From assembly GCA_022457155.1 (NCBI GenBank), contig JAJGOT010000468.1:564001-628000 (forward strand): 64,000 nucleotides of DNA. Direction: 5' to 3'. The translations under genes and the position numbers were made by a program. How positions within the stretch are numbered: the first letter of the stretch is position 1; the number at the start of each line of letters is the position of its first letter. This DNA comes from Cladopsammia gracilis. Lineage: Eukaryota; Cnidaria; Anthozoa; Scleractinia; Dendrophylliidae. Shown here in pieces: positions 31,402-43,311 of this stretch. The notes beneath the pieces were generated by a model that had not been told where the DNA came from, ran no database searches, and saw nothing but the letters and a program-made list of their open reading frames with translations.

Positions 31402-32015
31402 TCAGAACTTGTCATGAACTTGTCATATCTCACATTACGTTACCGCAAAGGTATTAGTCCTTCTTAAATTTCGATATCTCACGTTACCTATCAGTTTCAA
31501 TCATTTGTCGTAAAGCCATTATAGTTACTTTAAAAGGGTAAAAATAGGTCAAATGCGTTTTCTTGGGAAACGTAGTTTGAGAATTTCACGGTGTATTTTA
31601 CTAATGGAAACGTTATAAGAAAGTTAAATGGGACAGGAAAGTTTGTGTTTTAATATGAGCGGTATGGCAGAGCAAAATAGCATGAACTTTGCGTTTTTTT
31701 CTATTTATTGCTATTACGGTTTGATTGTGGTCAGAACTTGTCATGAACTTGTCATATCTCACATTACGTTACCGCAAAGGCATTAAGTTCTTCTTAAGTT
31801 TCGATATCTCACGTTACCTTTAGAAGGGTAAAAATAGGTCAAATGCGTTTTTTGGCAAACGCAGTTTGAGAATTTCACGGTGTATTTTTACGAATGGCGG
31901 CGTTTTAAGAAAGTTAAATGGGACGGGAAAGTTTGTGCTTTAATAAGAGCGATATGGCAGAGCAAAATTTGCGTTTGTTCTATTTTTGAAACATTGCTAT
32001 TACGATTTGACTATG
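31402..32015. repeat. Tandem duplication of ~325 bp
   Basis: TCAGAACTTGTCATGAACTT begins at 31402 and again at 31731. The two units stay colinear through TCTCACATTACGTTACCGCA, AAAAATAGGTCAAATGCG and GAATTTCACGGTGTATTTT to GGCAGAGCAAAAT. The second lacks ~60 bp after CTCACGTTACC. Function unknown; the ORFs across it are not conserved between copies. Confidence 0.85.
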
Positions 32016-35000
32016 CAATAGTTTGGGAAAGACGTAATAGTTTTGTTGATTTAGCTACCGTGCACAAGTGTCCGACTGAATTTGTTTTTCGGGAGGAAAT
32101 TTTTGCGGGTCGCAGAGACAGCTAAAATTTCTGGTTCTATTTGCAATTCTTCGACAACCACAAAGTGATTACAGTGGCAGTAAAGCTCACTGTCGTTGCA
32201 GATAAAAATTAAACTGATCACAGTACGCGGGTGGCGGCTTAGAATTTTAAACATGAACGCTTATCAGCATAAGTGGAAAAGCGTTATTTCCTGAATTATT
32301 CTAGTGCTCTCACGCAAGTATGAACCTACCTGCCATGATCTATCAAGAAACGAAACATAATTATTATCAATTCGCTGTTCTGACTCGAATGAGTTAAAAT
32401 TTTATATTCAAGTTCCGATGATTAGAATTTCATTGCATTCTCAAATGCTTGTTCATTTGGCTCGGATGGTTTTATGCCGGTGGATTTTCAAGATCAGTTG
32501 CTTATACGCGCCACACTGTGAAAGAAATTTCCGGGAAAGTTTAAAATTTTACAAGATTTTGGTGTATTCTCTTGCCAAATAATGCCATTTCAATGTAATC
32601 GATTTTTGTTACAGTTAGCGTAAACTTCGAGTTCTACGAAGGGTTCGAGTTTAATCAATTTTTGCATAACCGGAATTCAACTGGATAAAAATGTACGACG
32701 ATAAGTCGTGCACTTGTAATAAGCTGAGCGTGCAAGGCCTAGCCGTGTGGTTTTAACGCAATGAGAAGTTCGTAGACAATATAATAATTAAGGCCTTTAA
32801 AAATCAGTTGAAATCATTAATTCAAATGGATGGACTCAATACCTATTTAGTTTACTCTTAATTCAAAAGATAAATAGTATTGAAATATTTCTGAAGAGGA
32901 ATTTAACCGTTGCACCCCCTTAAAACTGTACTTATCTATATCCTTGGTGCACTGTATTAAATTTTTCTTAATAGGTTTTTAGAAGACTTACCTTCTACTT
33001 GCAGCTGAAAATGCTAGGCTTAAACGTAGCAGTCGCTAGACTGTCAAAAATGCCAACGAAGGTTTTAGCGAGCTCCCCGCAGCTATAAAGCGTAGCGAAT
33101 ACAAGCTAAAATTACAGCCTTTACTGAGACACTTACGATACGACCAAAAACAGATCGCTGCATTCACCCCTCTCATAAAATAAAAGTCTGTATACGGGTG
33201 AACATTTCAAGTTCGTTTACCAACAGGTTGCAACTGAACTGACTGAAAATTCTAAAAACTGACAGGAATCTTCTGCGACACCTTCTTTCAACAACCTTGA
33301 CGGGCTTTTTTAATTTCGTTCCTATTACAAATTAAGTTATCGTCTCTTTCGTAGAAAAATACGTAAACATTGGGAACATCAAACTTTAAGAGGGTATAAA
33401 GGAAAAGTAACACACATCTGAACAGGCCACCATTTTGGACGGCAATCTATCCGTTCCGATGTTAATCGCGTAACTCTTTCCTCCTTTCCGGTTCTAGATT
33501 TCTGTTCGTGAAATGACCAGATCAAACCCCCCCCCCCCCCCCCCCCGAAAATAACCTTCAGGCTGATTAGGGTATTACATTTCACAATTCCAAACCTGAA
33601 AAACTTAGAAATTACAAAAAAAAAAATAAACATAAATATATAGCGTTAAATAACGCGAAAACGGGAGGATTTTTTCCGGATATGTAATTGATACTATCCA
33701 TTAGATTATTACAATGGAACTCAATTCATTCTATAGGTGTCAGAACATTCACTGAAGCGTGATGCTTGAAGTTGTTTCTCGCGGTGAATTTGCCTGTAAA
33801 GAGCTGTAAACCCGGCGCGGCTTTTTCTCGACAGCTACAGTGAGCTTACTTTACCATTTTGTAAACAAGGCCAAACACCAGAGGAGGCTGGACACGGGCC
33901 GAAAGGTATCCTGGTAGGAGTTGTCGACCAATCAGATCATCGTATTCATTCACAGTCTTTTCTGCGAGAATTTCCCCACGAAACATTCCATGGTTTTTAA
34001 TTGTGTTTTTCTTCGAAAATGTAGTCCGTTTTTACCAGTAAAGGAGTTTTCATGAAAGGTATGTTGCTACTTTTTCTATTTACTTGTTTATATCGCAACT
34101 TTTTCAGTAGAATTCGTTATTATTAGGCTTCCTCGCAAGCCGGTCCAATATGGCGGCTTTCGTCCACGTTGTGTAGTCAACCAACGCGTTCGTTTCGTGA
34201 CGCTTTATCGCGTGGGTTCTAGCCATGAAAATCGCACCATCTTTTGTAGAAATAGTTATTCTTTTAATTTAGGACGTCGAACCCCATCGAACCTCTCACC
34301 GATTTTCTGTTATTTGCGATTTAAGTTCAGTCATTTTCGCAGGTTATCACAAGTGTGCGTACTGTAATTTCTAAGGATGCTTCGACCTTTTGAGATCAAA
34401 GTTTCTGTCTTCTGAGGAAAAACATGATATTTGATTCATATCTACACTCTAATCATGAGAGTTGAACATTGCAATTTATATATGAGCTTTTATAACCTTA
34501 ATAACTTAAGGCTTATATGTTTGTTATTGTTTTCTTTTCATATTATAATTATTGGAGTGACTTCCTAATGAAGTCTATTCTTTTTCTAGGTTCAACAGCA
34601 AAATGTGGAGCCATTCAGTCTGCTCTTTTTCCTGAAAATAGCAGCCAAACAAGAATTACATTTTTATTGCTTGGCCCAAAATATTGGGGCTTGAGGCATG
34701 GCAGTGAGGGTTTTGGACTGTCATTATCATGTCTTGTAATAAGCCCTGCTCTTAGCAAAAATCCAAAGCTCTTGAGGTCCACAATTGGGTTGACAACTGT
34801 GAATTATTGTCATTGAGTAAGCCCCCATATTGTCAGTTGTTTCATATTTTAGCAGATAATTATATATAATAAGGTGTTATTATATAAATAAAATTTTAAA
34901 CTTGTATAGACAAAATGTATCAATGATTTAATCAGTCTGTTAAATATATTTCTTTGTTGATTCCTAAGATGAATATTAATAATTTTCTATACCGATATTT

Positions 35001-35632
35001 GATGGATTGTGCTCTAACAGTAGCCTGCTAGAAATGCACAGCAGCCTCGGGTTGCTTACTTTTGTTTTCAGTTGACAATGAAAACTTATTATACTTAAGT
35101 TCTGCATGGTGGCATAGAACATACCTGCCAAGTCTCATGCCTGCGAGTCCAAAACTCCAATCTCATACCAACTCACGCCTATGGAGCAATCTCTCACTCC
35201 TGACTTACAGATTTGAGCTATCAGCCTTAACTGATCACATGATCCAATTAAAAATATAGTTATGTTAATGGAAATTTAGCACTTTTTGTAGGTTTTTATC
35301 ATTCTGAACATTACAATAATACATGTAATATTATTACAGCTGGATATTATAAAGCTCAGGACTGAGGTCCATGGAAACTTCTGAATTCTTCGGAACATCT
35401 TCGGAATAGATCGGGTTGTCTTCGAATTTGGTCTGACCGCCTTCAGAAATCCTGGCACACCCACAAAGAAAATCTCAAATAACCTTCATAGTTGGGGGCA
35501 ATTTTGGCACACTGGATATTTATTGGAGCTTTTGTATCAGTTATGAATTGCTATAATTATTTTGATTACTATTAATTGTTTTCTATTATAATATCAATAG
35601 GCTCCTGATCAACTCCATTTAACTATGGTGTG
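32016..35632. other. Long intronic stretch with no recognised gene
   Basis: AT-rich DNA with a 20-base C run at 33527-33546. A block CAGAGGAGGCTGGACACGGG (33877) reappears nearly unchanged in inverse at 42138-42165, so part of this is a dispersed repeat. ORFs at 33379, 34517 and 35062 have no domain or splice support. Confidence 0.45.
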
Positions 35633-35795
35633 CAGGGGTGTAGCTAGGATTTTTCAAAGGGGGTGTCACACTGTGTCACACCCAGGGTACTTACCAGATT
35701 GTCATGTCGGCATCCACGCTGTGTTTTACTAAAATTATCTCACAAGGGGGGGGGGGGGTCATGGGCACCCCAGGACCCCCCTAGCTATGCCCCTG
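35633..35795. mobile_element. MITE with CAGGGG(T/C)(G/A)TAGCTA ends
   Basis: CAGGGGTGTAGCTAGGATTT at the left and TAGCTATGCCCCTG at the right are imperfect inverted repeats. The inside has a GTGTCACAC block and a G tract. It matches the fragment at 5374-5453. A hAT-type origin is plausible from the CAGGGG terminus; no clear 8-bp duplication was seen. Confidence 0.7.
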
Positions 35796-36667
35796 GGTAT
35801 TCTTTGAATGATTATCAAGGATGGCAAGGGTGGAGGGGGGGGGGGGGGGGCTGGCTGTAAGCTAGCAGGTGAAATTTCTGTTTCTGTTTCCCATTTCTGT
35901 ACCAACTTCTCAAAAAGCTTCATTTACTTTTTTAATTACTCAATAAAACCATGAAATAGGATGAGGGAGCTTGTAGTAAAAAAAGTTCTGCTTAAAAATA
36001 GAAACATTTCAACACTTCTTTCCTTGCTCTACCACTAATTGGCATTTAAATTTTGGGGGAATTGTTTAATGGTTTACATAAATACCTCATTAAGAATTAT
36101 CTGTCTGAAAGGAAAGTTGTTAAAATTATTGGAACAACTACAGTTTGCTCCCGTTCAGCAACCATTCACTATTGTTGTACTTTGACTTTCATAAGCAACT
36201 ATCCTTCCTAAGTAACCACCTTTCCAAATTCTGGCTGCTTATGAGATAGGCAATTGCACATTGATTATAAATTACCTAAGACTTGTGCTCAAGTGAAAGA
36301 AAATATAGTTGTTCTCATGTGCACAGTCCTGATTGTCGTGCTCTAATTACATTCCAAGTAAGAGGGCGCAAAGAAAAATGGTTCCTTAGTACCTTTAATT
36401 GTTTTGCCACAAATTAGAGTAGAGTGCCTGAAAACACTCTGCATTTTCATTTCAAGCCTAAGAAGTTTGAATTCCTTTTTGCCTGAGGTCCTCCTAGTCA
36501 CAATTTTCTACCAGGTCTTTATAGCCAGAATTGGATTTCTTTCTAGAAGGATGGTTCTTGAATTCAGATGCAAAAATGTATGTTAGTCACTGCTTTATTT
36601 CCATTAGGTTTTTAAATCATGTTTTCCTCCTGAATTTTTTAACAAGGAATAATCTGTGTAAACTTAA
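35796..36667. other. Unassigned intronic stretch
   Basis: Includes a G run at 35837-35850. No exon or RNA gene recognised. Confidence 0.45.
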
Positions 36668-36990
36668 TATATATAGATAGGCTTAGCCTAACAGCGGAGC
36701 TCTCTGAACAGAAACGATGATGATAAGCTTAACTTAGGTGAAAGGTCGGAAGCACAAGAAAAATTAGAATTAAGATTGATGAACAGGCTATTTTTCAATT
36801 TTAGCAATTCTCAAAAACAGTAAGCTGATTACGAGACCGTCTGCGCAGAACATTTAGACTGCACAAATTCCACAAGAGCTCACTGTTTGAGAAATGTGAA
36901 ACCTCTCTCGAGTAGCAAACCGCGAAAAAAAAGCAGGAAAAAAGATTTTGCAAACCGTTTTCTCCGCTAAACACAACAGTGTTTTTTCCT
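36668..36990. repeat. Dispersed CpG-rich repeat, copy 1 (internally deleted)
   Basis: Begins TATATAGATAGGCTTAGCCT and GCGGAGCTCTCTGAACAGAA, then GTGAAAGGTCGGAAGCACAAG. It then jumps to GAGTAGCAAACCGCGAAAAA and TTTTCTCCGCTAAACACA, skipping the middle present in copies 2 and 3. Same family as 39108-40252 and 45548-46757. Confidence 0.75.
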
Positions 36991-37039
36991 TTTAAAATGT
37001 TTTATTTATCAATAACAAATCCCTAAAGTTTACAATATT

Positions 37040-37250
37040 ATCCTGAGAGGCTAGTCATTTCCGGTTACAAGGCATCCTGAGTTAAAGCTAGTCATTTCCG
37101 GTTACAATAATACAAGGTCAGTTCCGGTTTACAGTCACTTGAAAGTCTAGTCCATAAGGGATTATTTATAAAGTTCATTTCCGGTCGTTTGGTCCACTTG
37201 AAAGTCCTTTCTGGTTTACACATGATTACTTTAGTCATTTCTGGTAATGA
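37040..37250. repeat. Degenerate CATTTCCGGT repeat
   Basis: CATTTCCGGTTACAA, AGTTCCGGTTTACA, CATTTCCGGTCG, CCTTTCTGGTTTACA and CATTTCTGGTAAT occur about every 20-50 bp, with CTAGTC and CTTGAAAGTC between them. An old tandem repeat of unknown origin. Confidence 0.6.
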
Positions 37251-37349
37251 ATGATGAGTTGCCAGTAGCTAAATTATTAGAGTCACAAGCTTTGACTGTT
37301 GTATTTCACAAATATTCGGATGACACCACAAAGCAGAAAATTTCTGTTT

Positions 37350-37808
37350 GCAGTGGGGTGGGGGGGGGGGGGAGGGGTACTCCCATATATGAACTATATA
37401 GGTATGTGACGCTGTGAAGGGTATGGTTTTCAGGCAGTTTAGTCTGGGATAGGGTATAGTAATCAGAGATTTTTGGTCTAGAATAGGGTATCATTTTCTA
37501 CGAAACTGATCAGTTGCATGAAGAATTTAGTCTAGACGAGGTTTACTGGCAAATGACATTTAATAATCGGTAAGGTGTGCTGTATGACATTTTTACTGAC
37601 CCCTGGTATCTTAGACTGTGATAGTGAATGAGTTTCTGCAAAATAGTGAGTCTAGAAAAGGTCTAGGATAGGGTAGGATATTTCGGTGTTTAGTCTAGAA
37701 TATGGTTGCAAAATGCAGCGAAAATGGTCTAGTATAGGTTAAGGGTCTCAGAGTCCCAGCAGCACACCCCCGCCCAAAAATTTGCAAAGTACCCCCCCCC
37801 CCCCCCTC
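37350..37808. mobile_element. Element with G-run/C-run ends
   Basis: Left end GTGGGGTGGGGGG..GGGGTACTCCCATATATG, right end GCAAAGTACCCCCCC (C run 37791-37806). The interior repeats TAGTCTAGAATAGGGTAT-like phrases at least six times. Recognised as a repeat type; the ORF across it is not a gene. Confidence 0.65.
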
Positions 37809-38219
37809 AGTCAATTTGCAACTGTGTTGTGATGTCATTCCTTATGTCCCTTACAGTGGCCCGAGAGTTCTCGGTGCTATTGTGAAAAGTTGCTTTATTT
37901 CAAAAAACCCATATACCATAAAGTATGGTCTTAATGAAAAAGCGTGCTCGCATGTCATTCTCGTCGACAGCAGAAGTCCATTAGGTAAAAGAAAATAGTC
38001 TTAACATTAACTATAAACCTAGTATTGAGTAGTGACGATAGGGTGGGAGTGAAAACACCCCATACCCTTCCACAGGTTCAAATTTTAATGTAGCTTGGAA
38101 AGGCGTGGTAAACAGTTATCTGGTTCCACATTTGCAGTACCATTGCTAAACCAGACACCCAAGATTTGCTTTCTTGACACCCACGTCAGGCCATAAAGAG
38201 TGTCCGGACGTGAGCACCA

Positions 38220-39095
38220 AGCTCCTAACTATATGGCTTAAGTACTCTTTGCCACATTTAATTTAGTCCTTGTACCTGTCTCGTATTTGTGAAGTAGGGT
38301 AAACAATTTGTCTAAAGAAAAAATGTCGTTTACAAAACATGTGGAGTTATCCGCATATTGGCGAATTTTAAAACGCTTTCCTCAGGCTTCTGGAAGGATA
38401 AAACCTTCAATTGTATCATCCTTTCTTATACTGGTAGCCAAAACGTCTGCGCATAAAATGTACAAAAGTGGAGACCGGGGATCTCCCTGCTTCACCCCCC
38501 ACTCGAGTGGAATTTCTTTAGTCAAAAAACCATTAACTATAATTTTCATATTTGCTAGACAGTATAATGTAGATATTCAGCAAGATACCAGTTTCATTGG
38601 TAATATTTATATAATCTAGAGGGTCACGCAAGAGAATTAAATTCTCAAAAATCGTCCTACCTGGGAAGAAACAAGTTTGATCTTCTTGAAATAATCGAGG
38701 GTAACACTTTTGAAAGTTTGTTTGTAAGAGCTTTTGAACAAATTTTGTAATGAACATTGAGTAGCGAAATGGCCGGGCCACCAATTTTTGAGGTTTTTCT
38801 TGTCATATTCCTTGCATTGAATCACTGAGAGAATTATTTTCCAAACTAAATTTATAATTTCGAACAGAATAGGGGAATTTAGCGTAAAATTCTTGAGGTA
38901 ATCCGTCTGAACCGGGGGTTTTCCCAGAAGAAAGTCCACACATTGCGTGGGTAATTTCAGCCAAAGATAAAAATCCTTCGCAAGATAAAATTTCGCTCTC
39001 ACTTAATCTGTTTTCAAGTTTGTTCAAAAATTCGGTTTGGACTGTTAAATTAACAGGTTCTTGCAAGTACAAATTACGGTAAAAATCGAAATGAG
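38220..39095 (-). pseudogene. L1/Tx1-like LINE reverse transcriptase fragment
   Basis: Minus-strand segments in three frames: TEFLNKLENRLSESE and MCGLSSGKTPGSDGLPQEFY (38803-39072), then LKNWWPGHFATQ (38637-39002), then FQEDQTCFFPGRTIFENLIL (38533-38784), and further on QYADN..CFVNDIFSLDKLF near 38310, the RT active-site region with YADD changed to YADN. The order and motifs fit an L1/Tx1 RT with frameshifts. Both ends of the element are missing. Confidence 0.8.
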
Positions 39096-39107
39096 CCGGA
39101 GAAAAGG

Positions 39108-40252
39108 AACAAGCTTAACCAAGGTGAAACTAAACTAAGGTGAAAGGTCGGAAGCACAAGAATTAAGATTGACGACCGGGCTATTTTCAATTTTAGCAAT
39201 TCTCAAAAAAACAGTATTACCCGACAGTCTACACAGTACATTTAGACCGTAGAAAAGTTCACAAAAACAACTTTTCTCTGTCTAGAATAACTAGAACGAC
39301 TACTTTCCGAATAAAATACAGTTTTTGTTTGTCAAAAATTGCCCGAGAAACTGATTTGGAAATCAAAATTGCAAAAATACACAAACATGTTTGCATAAGG
39401 CGACGCGAGTGAAGACAGAAAATTTAAGTCTTGTTTTGTTTACATAAAATCGCTTTTCAATCTATGTAATGAATGAACAAACACATAAAAATGGACAACA
39501 CAATCTTCTTTCGAAAAATTTTATTCAAATCTCCATAAGTTTATGTTTAAAAGCAAAACGCGAACCATTAAGAGCTCATGATTCGAGGCCGAGATGTCTC
39601 CGATGAAAGAAATCAAAACAACTGAATTTAATTGAGCGCGTTATAAACAATTCTCCCGAAAACTAGCGAGAACACAAAAAAGTCAATCACAGATTGATAT
39701 CAACATAAATTCCCATCGAAAAATGTATTTTGTTTTACCTTTAAGTCCCTCCACTGCTTGGAAATTGTTTAAATCTCCGCTTCTTCAGTTCTGAAACCCG
39801 AAGTGACAAACATCTTCCCGCATTGCTCCCATCCTTGAAGCAAGATTTTATCTCTGAAAGCTCTTCTATTTCCACTATAGCGGCTTCTGAATATCCCTCA
39901 ATTAGTATCCCTGTCTTGAGAAGCAAACCGCGAAAAAATTCAGGAGAATAACGACTTTAATTTAAACGGTTTTCTCCGCTAAACACATCAGTGTTTTCCC
40001 AGGTGACGTGAAATTGCAATGTTGTTGGGTGGCGTCATACGCGCATGTTTTGCGACGGTCTACGCGCCTGCGAGTTATCCCTAAGCGACGGCGGCGGTCA
40101 GCGACGGCGGTCAGCGGCGGACACACAACGCGCCCGCGAAACATTCCGCTAGCCATGACCATGAAAATGACGGCCATGGTTCTATGGTTCTCTGGTTCTA
40201 TGAGTATGGAGCTGCGCAGCCAGGCCTTCGGCCCGGCGAGAGCTCCGCTATA
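39108..40252. repeat. Dispersed CpG-rich repeat, copy 2
   Basis: Colinear with 45548-46757 from GTGAAAGGTCGGAAGCACAAG through CGAAAAATTTTATTCAAATC to the CpG-rich right end (TACGCGCATGTTTTGCGACG, CGGCGGTCAGCG, CGCCCGCGAAACATTCCGCT), ending GCCCGGCGAGAGCTCCGCT. The outer AGCGGAGCTC/GAGCTCCGCT motifs are inverted, so it may be a DNA element. It contains a conserved short ORF (39741-39926). Confidence 0.8.
39734..39926 (-). CDS. Conserved short ORF/exon in the dispersed repeat, copy 2
   Basis: 61 codons, MLLKTGILIEGYSEAAIVEI.. to ..KKRRFKQFPSSGGT, followed by AAAG/GTAAAA that could be a splice donor. The same frame is open in copy 3 (46225-46443), differing by in-frame 9-bp expansions. Function unknown. 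It may be a first exon of an element gene whose other exons are lost. Confidence 0.35.
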
Positions 40253-40371
40253 ATGATTTCATTGATTATTTGTTGTTTCACATGATGTAAACTTATTACT
40301 GATTTCATTGATTATATTTGTTGTTTCACACGATTTTACAGTTTTATTATTTATTTATTTGTATAGGTAAT

Positions 40372-40524
40372 AGGATGAGTTGTAGTGATATTTGGTAATA
40401 ATACCGCAAGTAATATTTCAAAATTGTCCAAAATATCACGAGCCGCTTCGGCGAGTGATATTTTGGACAATTTTGAAATATTACGAGCGGTATTATTACC
40501 AAAATATCACGTACAACTCATCCA
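40372..40524. mobile_element. Palindromic MITE, ~150 bp
   Basis: GGATGAGTTGTAGTGATATT at the left is mirrored at the right (..CACGTACAACTCATCC), around a GAGCCGCTTCGGCGAG centre. Near-perfect hairpin. Non-coding. Confidence 0.85.
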
Positions 40525-40540
40525 ATTATTTGTTTATAAA

Positions 40541-41555
40541 ATAGGCTCAGAAATTTTCTTTCAAAAGTGTCTTATTTCGTTACGGTCAAATGAACACCGC
40601 GCCATAGTGGGAACATTTGACATTGAATGAATGACAGCGCTTCACGGTTGCGCACTGTTCTTGTCAAAAACAGAGCTAAATTTAGTTTGCCGAGGGAAAG
40701 AAGTTAAAAGTCGTCTCAAAAAGTTTTTTCAGCGTTCCTACTGCCAAAAATGAACCGTAATACATGTGAATAGGCGTGTCAAAACGGAGAATCAAAGAAA
40801 GGGCTGAAACTAGAGCTTATTTCACTTCGCATTTAAGCTTAACTGTTTTTCTGTACATTTCCAACTGTGGCATCGGATCCGGCGCTGTACTCACCTGGCA
40901 GTTGTGAAAGTAGTTCAAAGAAGAGCTTTTGGGCTGTGGTCACCCAGGAAACGCTTCTGCCACAGTTGTTCTTCGTCTTCAAAGGTGAGCGTTTTTGTTG
41001 CATTTGGCCTTTTCCCGAAGCCCTGTTCGCGAAATCCTCTCGCTTTTCCTTCAAGAACTTGTCTGCATTTCACAAAATCTCGATCCTTCGCTATGCAATG
41101 TTTGATCTCGTTTTCCCTGAGATGTCTATCTAGGGCCGACAGCATAACTCATAGGCTGTCAGGCTCATATTCAGAGCCATCGTTTTTTCGCACTTCAGCA
41201 AAGAAAACAGCGAGAGTCGCGTCCAATTCTTGTCTCTTGGGCTTCATACTTCAAAATGTCGTCTTCTCGGCCCTTGCTTTTAGCCCACGTTTTCCACACA
41301 TTGACCCACGTATTTGTGGTTTTTGTCGTATTTTTGTTTTTCGCCTTTTTAGCCAGTTGTTCAATTTCGTCACTCGAAACTTCAGGAAATCTGTCCGCCA
41401 TTTTTTGAAAAGACAAAAAATGTAAACACGTCGCTTGGTAGTCATAGCAACCGTGTTATACCACTGCGTCATTGCTGAAATACTTTGAAATACCACTATT
41501 ACGTCAGAATAGTTCTGTCATCAGCCAATCAAATGTCCCAAATTTCTGAGCCTAT
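40541..41555. repeat. 16-bp perfect inverted repeats enclosing the KIAA1958-like remnant
   Basis: ATAGGCTCAGAAATTT at 40541-40556 and its exact inverse at 41540-41555. They may be the ends of the element that carries the remnant, or coincidental. Cryptons are not expected to have such ends. Confidence 0.45.
40845..41413 (-). pseudogene. KIAA1958-like / Crypton-type tyrosine-recombinase N-terminal remnant
   Basis: Minus-strand segments: MADRFPEVSSDEIEQLAKKA and TNTWVNVWKTWAKSKGRE (41195-41416), then in another frame EYEPDS, a stop, VMLSALDRHLRENEIKHCIA, and RQVLEGKARGFREQGFGKRP (40915-41145), then DHSPKAL. I recognise this as the N-terminal part of proteins annotated KIAA1958-like (DUF3504 family, derived from Crypton recombinases), abundant in cnidarian genomes. 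A frameshift near 41190 and a TGA near 41145 disable it. The catalytic C-terminal part is absent. Confidence 0.7.
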
Positions 41556-42194
41556 ATTATAAATGTACTTATACTTCGTAACAACACAAATCTAGCATTC
41601 CGTACAACAAAATTGCCTTCGTGTATTTCAAAATTATAACATTGAAACTCAAGAGCGGTCAAGGACTATAAAATGCAACGATCGATTGTTGTGGTTACCA
41701 ACCTTGGTAATTCCGTGATTTAAGCTTATAGCTTTCGTTAAAAAATATTCCTCGGTTCGAATTCCTCGTGCAGCCTTGCTTTAATAAGTCTTTCGATCGA
41801 TCAACCGGCTTAAAACCCTGCTAAGTAACAAGAGGAATCTTATCAACCTCAATGTAGGCCGATTTGTGCTTGTTGTGGCTAAAATTTGTAGTCTGTATAC
41901 GAGTATAAAGACTATAAAGTCTTTCGATCGGCGTAGAATGATACCTCAAGTTATTCAGTTGTAAAAATAAATGGTATCTATACAAGAGTAATCGCATAAC
42001 CTTCAATTTAGGCCGATTTGTACTTCCATGGCGGCTAAAAGTCTGAAAATTTGTAGTTCCTCGAGGTCCTCACAGCTCGAAGGTTCGTTTGAAACTGAAT
42101 GAGTGTCGCTGAAAACAAAAATTCATCCCATGATGCTTTTCGGCCCGTGTCCAACCTCCTCTGGCCAAACACACGACAAATTAATCTAGCACTG
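41556..42194. other. Unassigned intronic stretch
   Basis: TCTTTCGATCGA/CG-type motifs and a TTTAGGCCGATTTGT(G/A)CTT block recur (41857, 42008). No gene. The block at 42138-42165 is a dispersed repeat shared in inverse with 33877. Confidence 0.4.
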
Positions 42195-42514
42195 GTAAAT
42201 GAGGGTGCTAATGGGGGTACCCAATTGTCAGTTAACTACTATTTTTTCGGCCAATTGTCAGTTAACAAGAGGCTACACTGGTAGCCTATACTCATGCGCT
42301 TGTATAAGAAAGTTTTATGTTTTTCTTTTTTAACTGGGTCACGCTGTCGGAAATCGGTTCATTTCAATATTTTCATTCATTGATCTTATCAAGTGATTTA
42401 GCTTGACAAGTAGGAAATTACGTATATCAGTAAGGCTTTTAAATTTGCAAAGTTAAGATAAGGTTACTTTACAGGCCATGTGAATGACCAGAGTGAATGC
42501 GTTTTCGGGATTGG

Positions 42515-42692
42515 TAGCCTGTTCCAGGCGTTCAGATAGTGGGGAAAGCGCGAATAGTTGGGGAAGGCGCGAAGAAAAGCGAGCGAAAAAATTCCCTCGC
42601 CTCGCCTCCCGCAATTTTTTTCGCTCGCTTTTCTTCGCGCCTTCCCCAACTATTCGCGCTTTCCCCACTATCTGAACGCCTGGAACAGGCTA
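42515..42692. mobile_element. 178-bp near-perfect palindromic MITE with 9-bp target duplication
   Basis: TAGCCTGTTCCAGGCGTTCA at the left, mirrored at the right end; arms pair almost perfectly to the centre (CTCGCCTCGCCTCCCGC region). Flanked by CGGGATTGG at 42506-42514 and 42693-42701. Four overlapping ORFs here are mirror images of one another and are not genes. Confidence 0.95.
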
Positions 42693-43024
42693 CGGGATTG
42701 GTGAACATTGTGACTAAAGATCTAGGGACTTTGCGATTAAATCATTCTTACTTGAGAATTGTCATGGACTTCTTGTGCCAAACAGAGGCGTTCGCGACAA
42801 CGCACCCCTTCCCTCTCAAAGAATTTTGCGTGACATAAGCCTTGTTTAGTTTACATAAAACCAGAGACAGAGAAATGTATGGAAAACTAAAACAAAAACA
42901 GGCCCCCAAAATTTGTCAGTAGAACTCTTTGCCGTGTAGCTTTAGTTTATATATTTTTTTAGAACAGCCGCTTTACGAAAATTATTCGACATTAGATTCT
43001 CATACAAAAACCATAATTTCTCAC

Positions 43025-43178
43025 CTGTCAAGATAGCTTCCAAAACCGTAATAAGGATCGTCAGTAAGATGTCTGTTTGATACAGGATCGTACACAGAGT
43101 ATGGGAAGGAAAAAAATCGAAACTCACTGATGCTTGTGTCCAATAAAATACCAACGGTGTGTCCACTTACTTTGGAGT
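43025..43178 (-). CDS. Unidentified protein, exon b
   Basis: 154 bp open frame, acceptor ATTAAGCAG and donor GACAG/GTGAGA. Reads SKVSGHTVGILLDTSISEFR, FFSFPYSVYDPVSNRHLTDD, PYYGFGSYLD. It joins the upstream exon (43312-43477) in phase (G + AC). Strongly coding in appearance. I do not recognise the protein. No downstream exon was found before the MITE at 42692. Confidence 0.5.
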
Positions 43179-43311
43179 CTGCTTAATACAGGTTTTAGTG
43201 TAATCAGAAATCTTACTCATTTAATCTAACACTGAAAAGGGCTCGTGTGGTCAAACCCGGGGTCAACCCGCGTTCGCGTGCTAGGACAAAATGACGAAAC
43301 AAAATACATAC

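Noticed and set aside
42453..42838. Four overlapping ORFs with shared KARIVGEGAKKSERK sequence
   Set aside because: They are read from both strands of a perfect palindrome (MITE 42515-42692); the same peptide appears on both strands.
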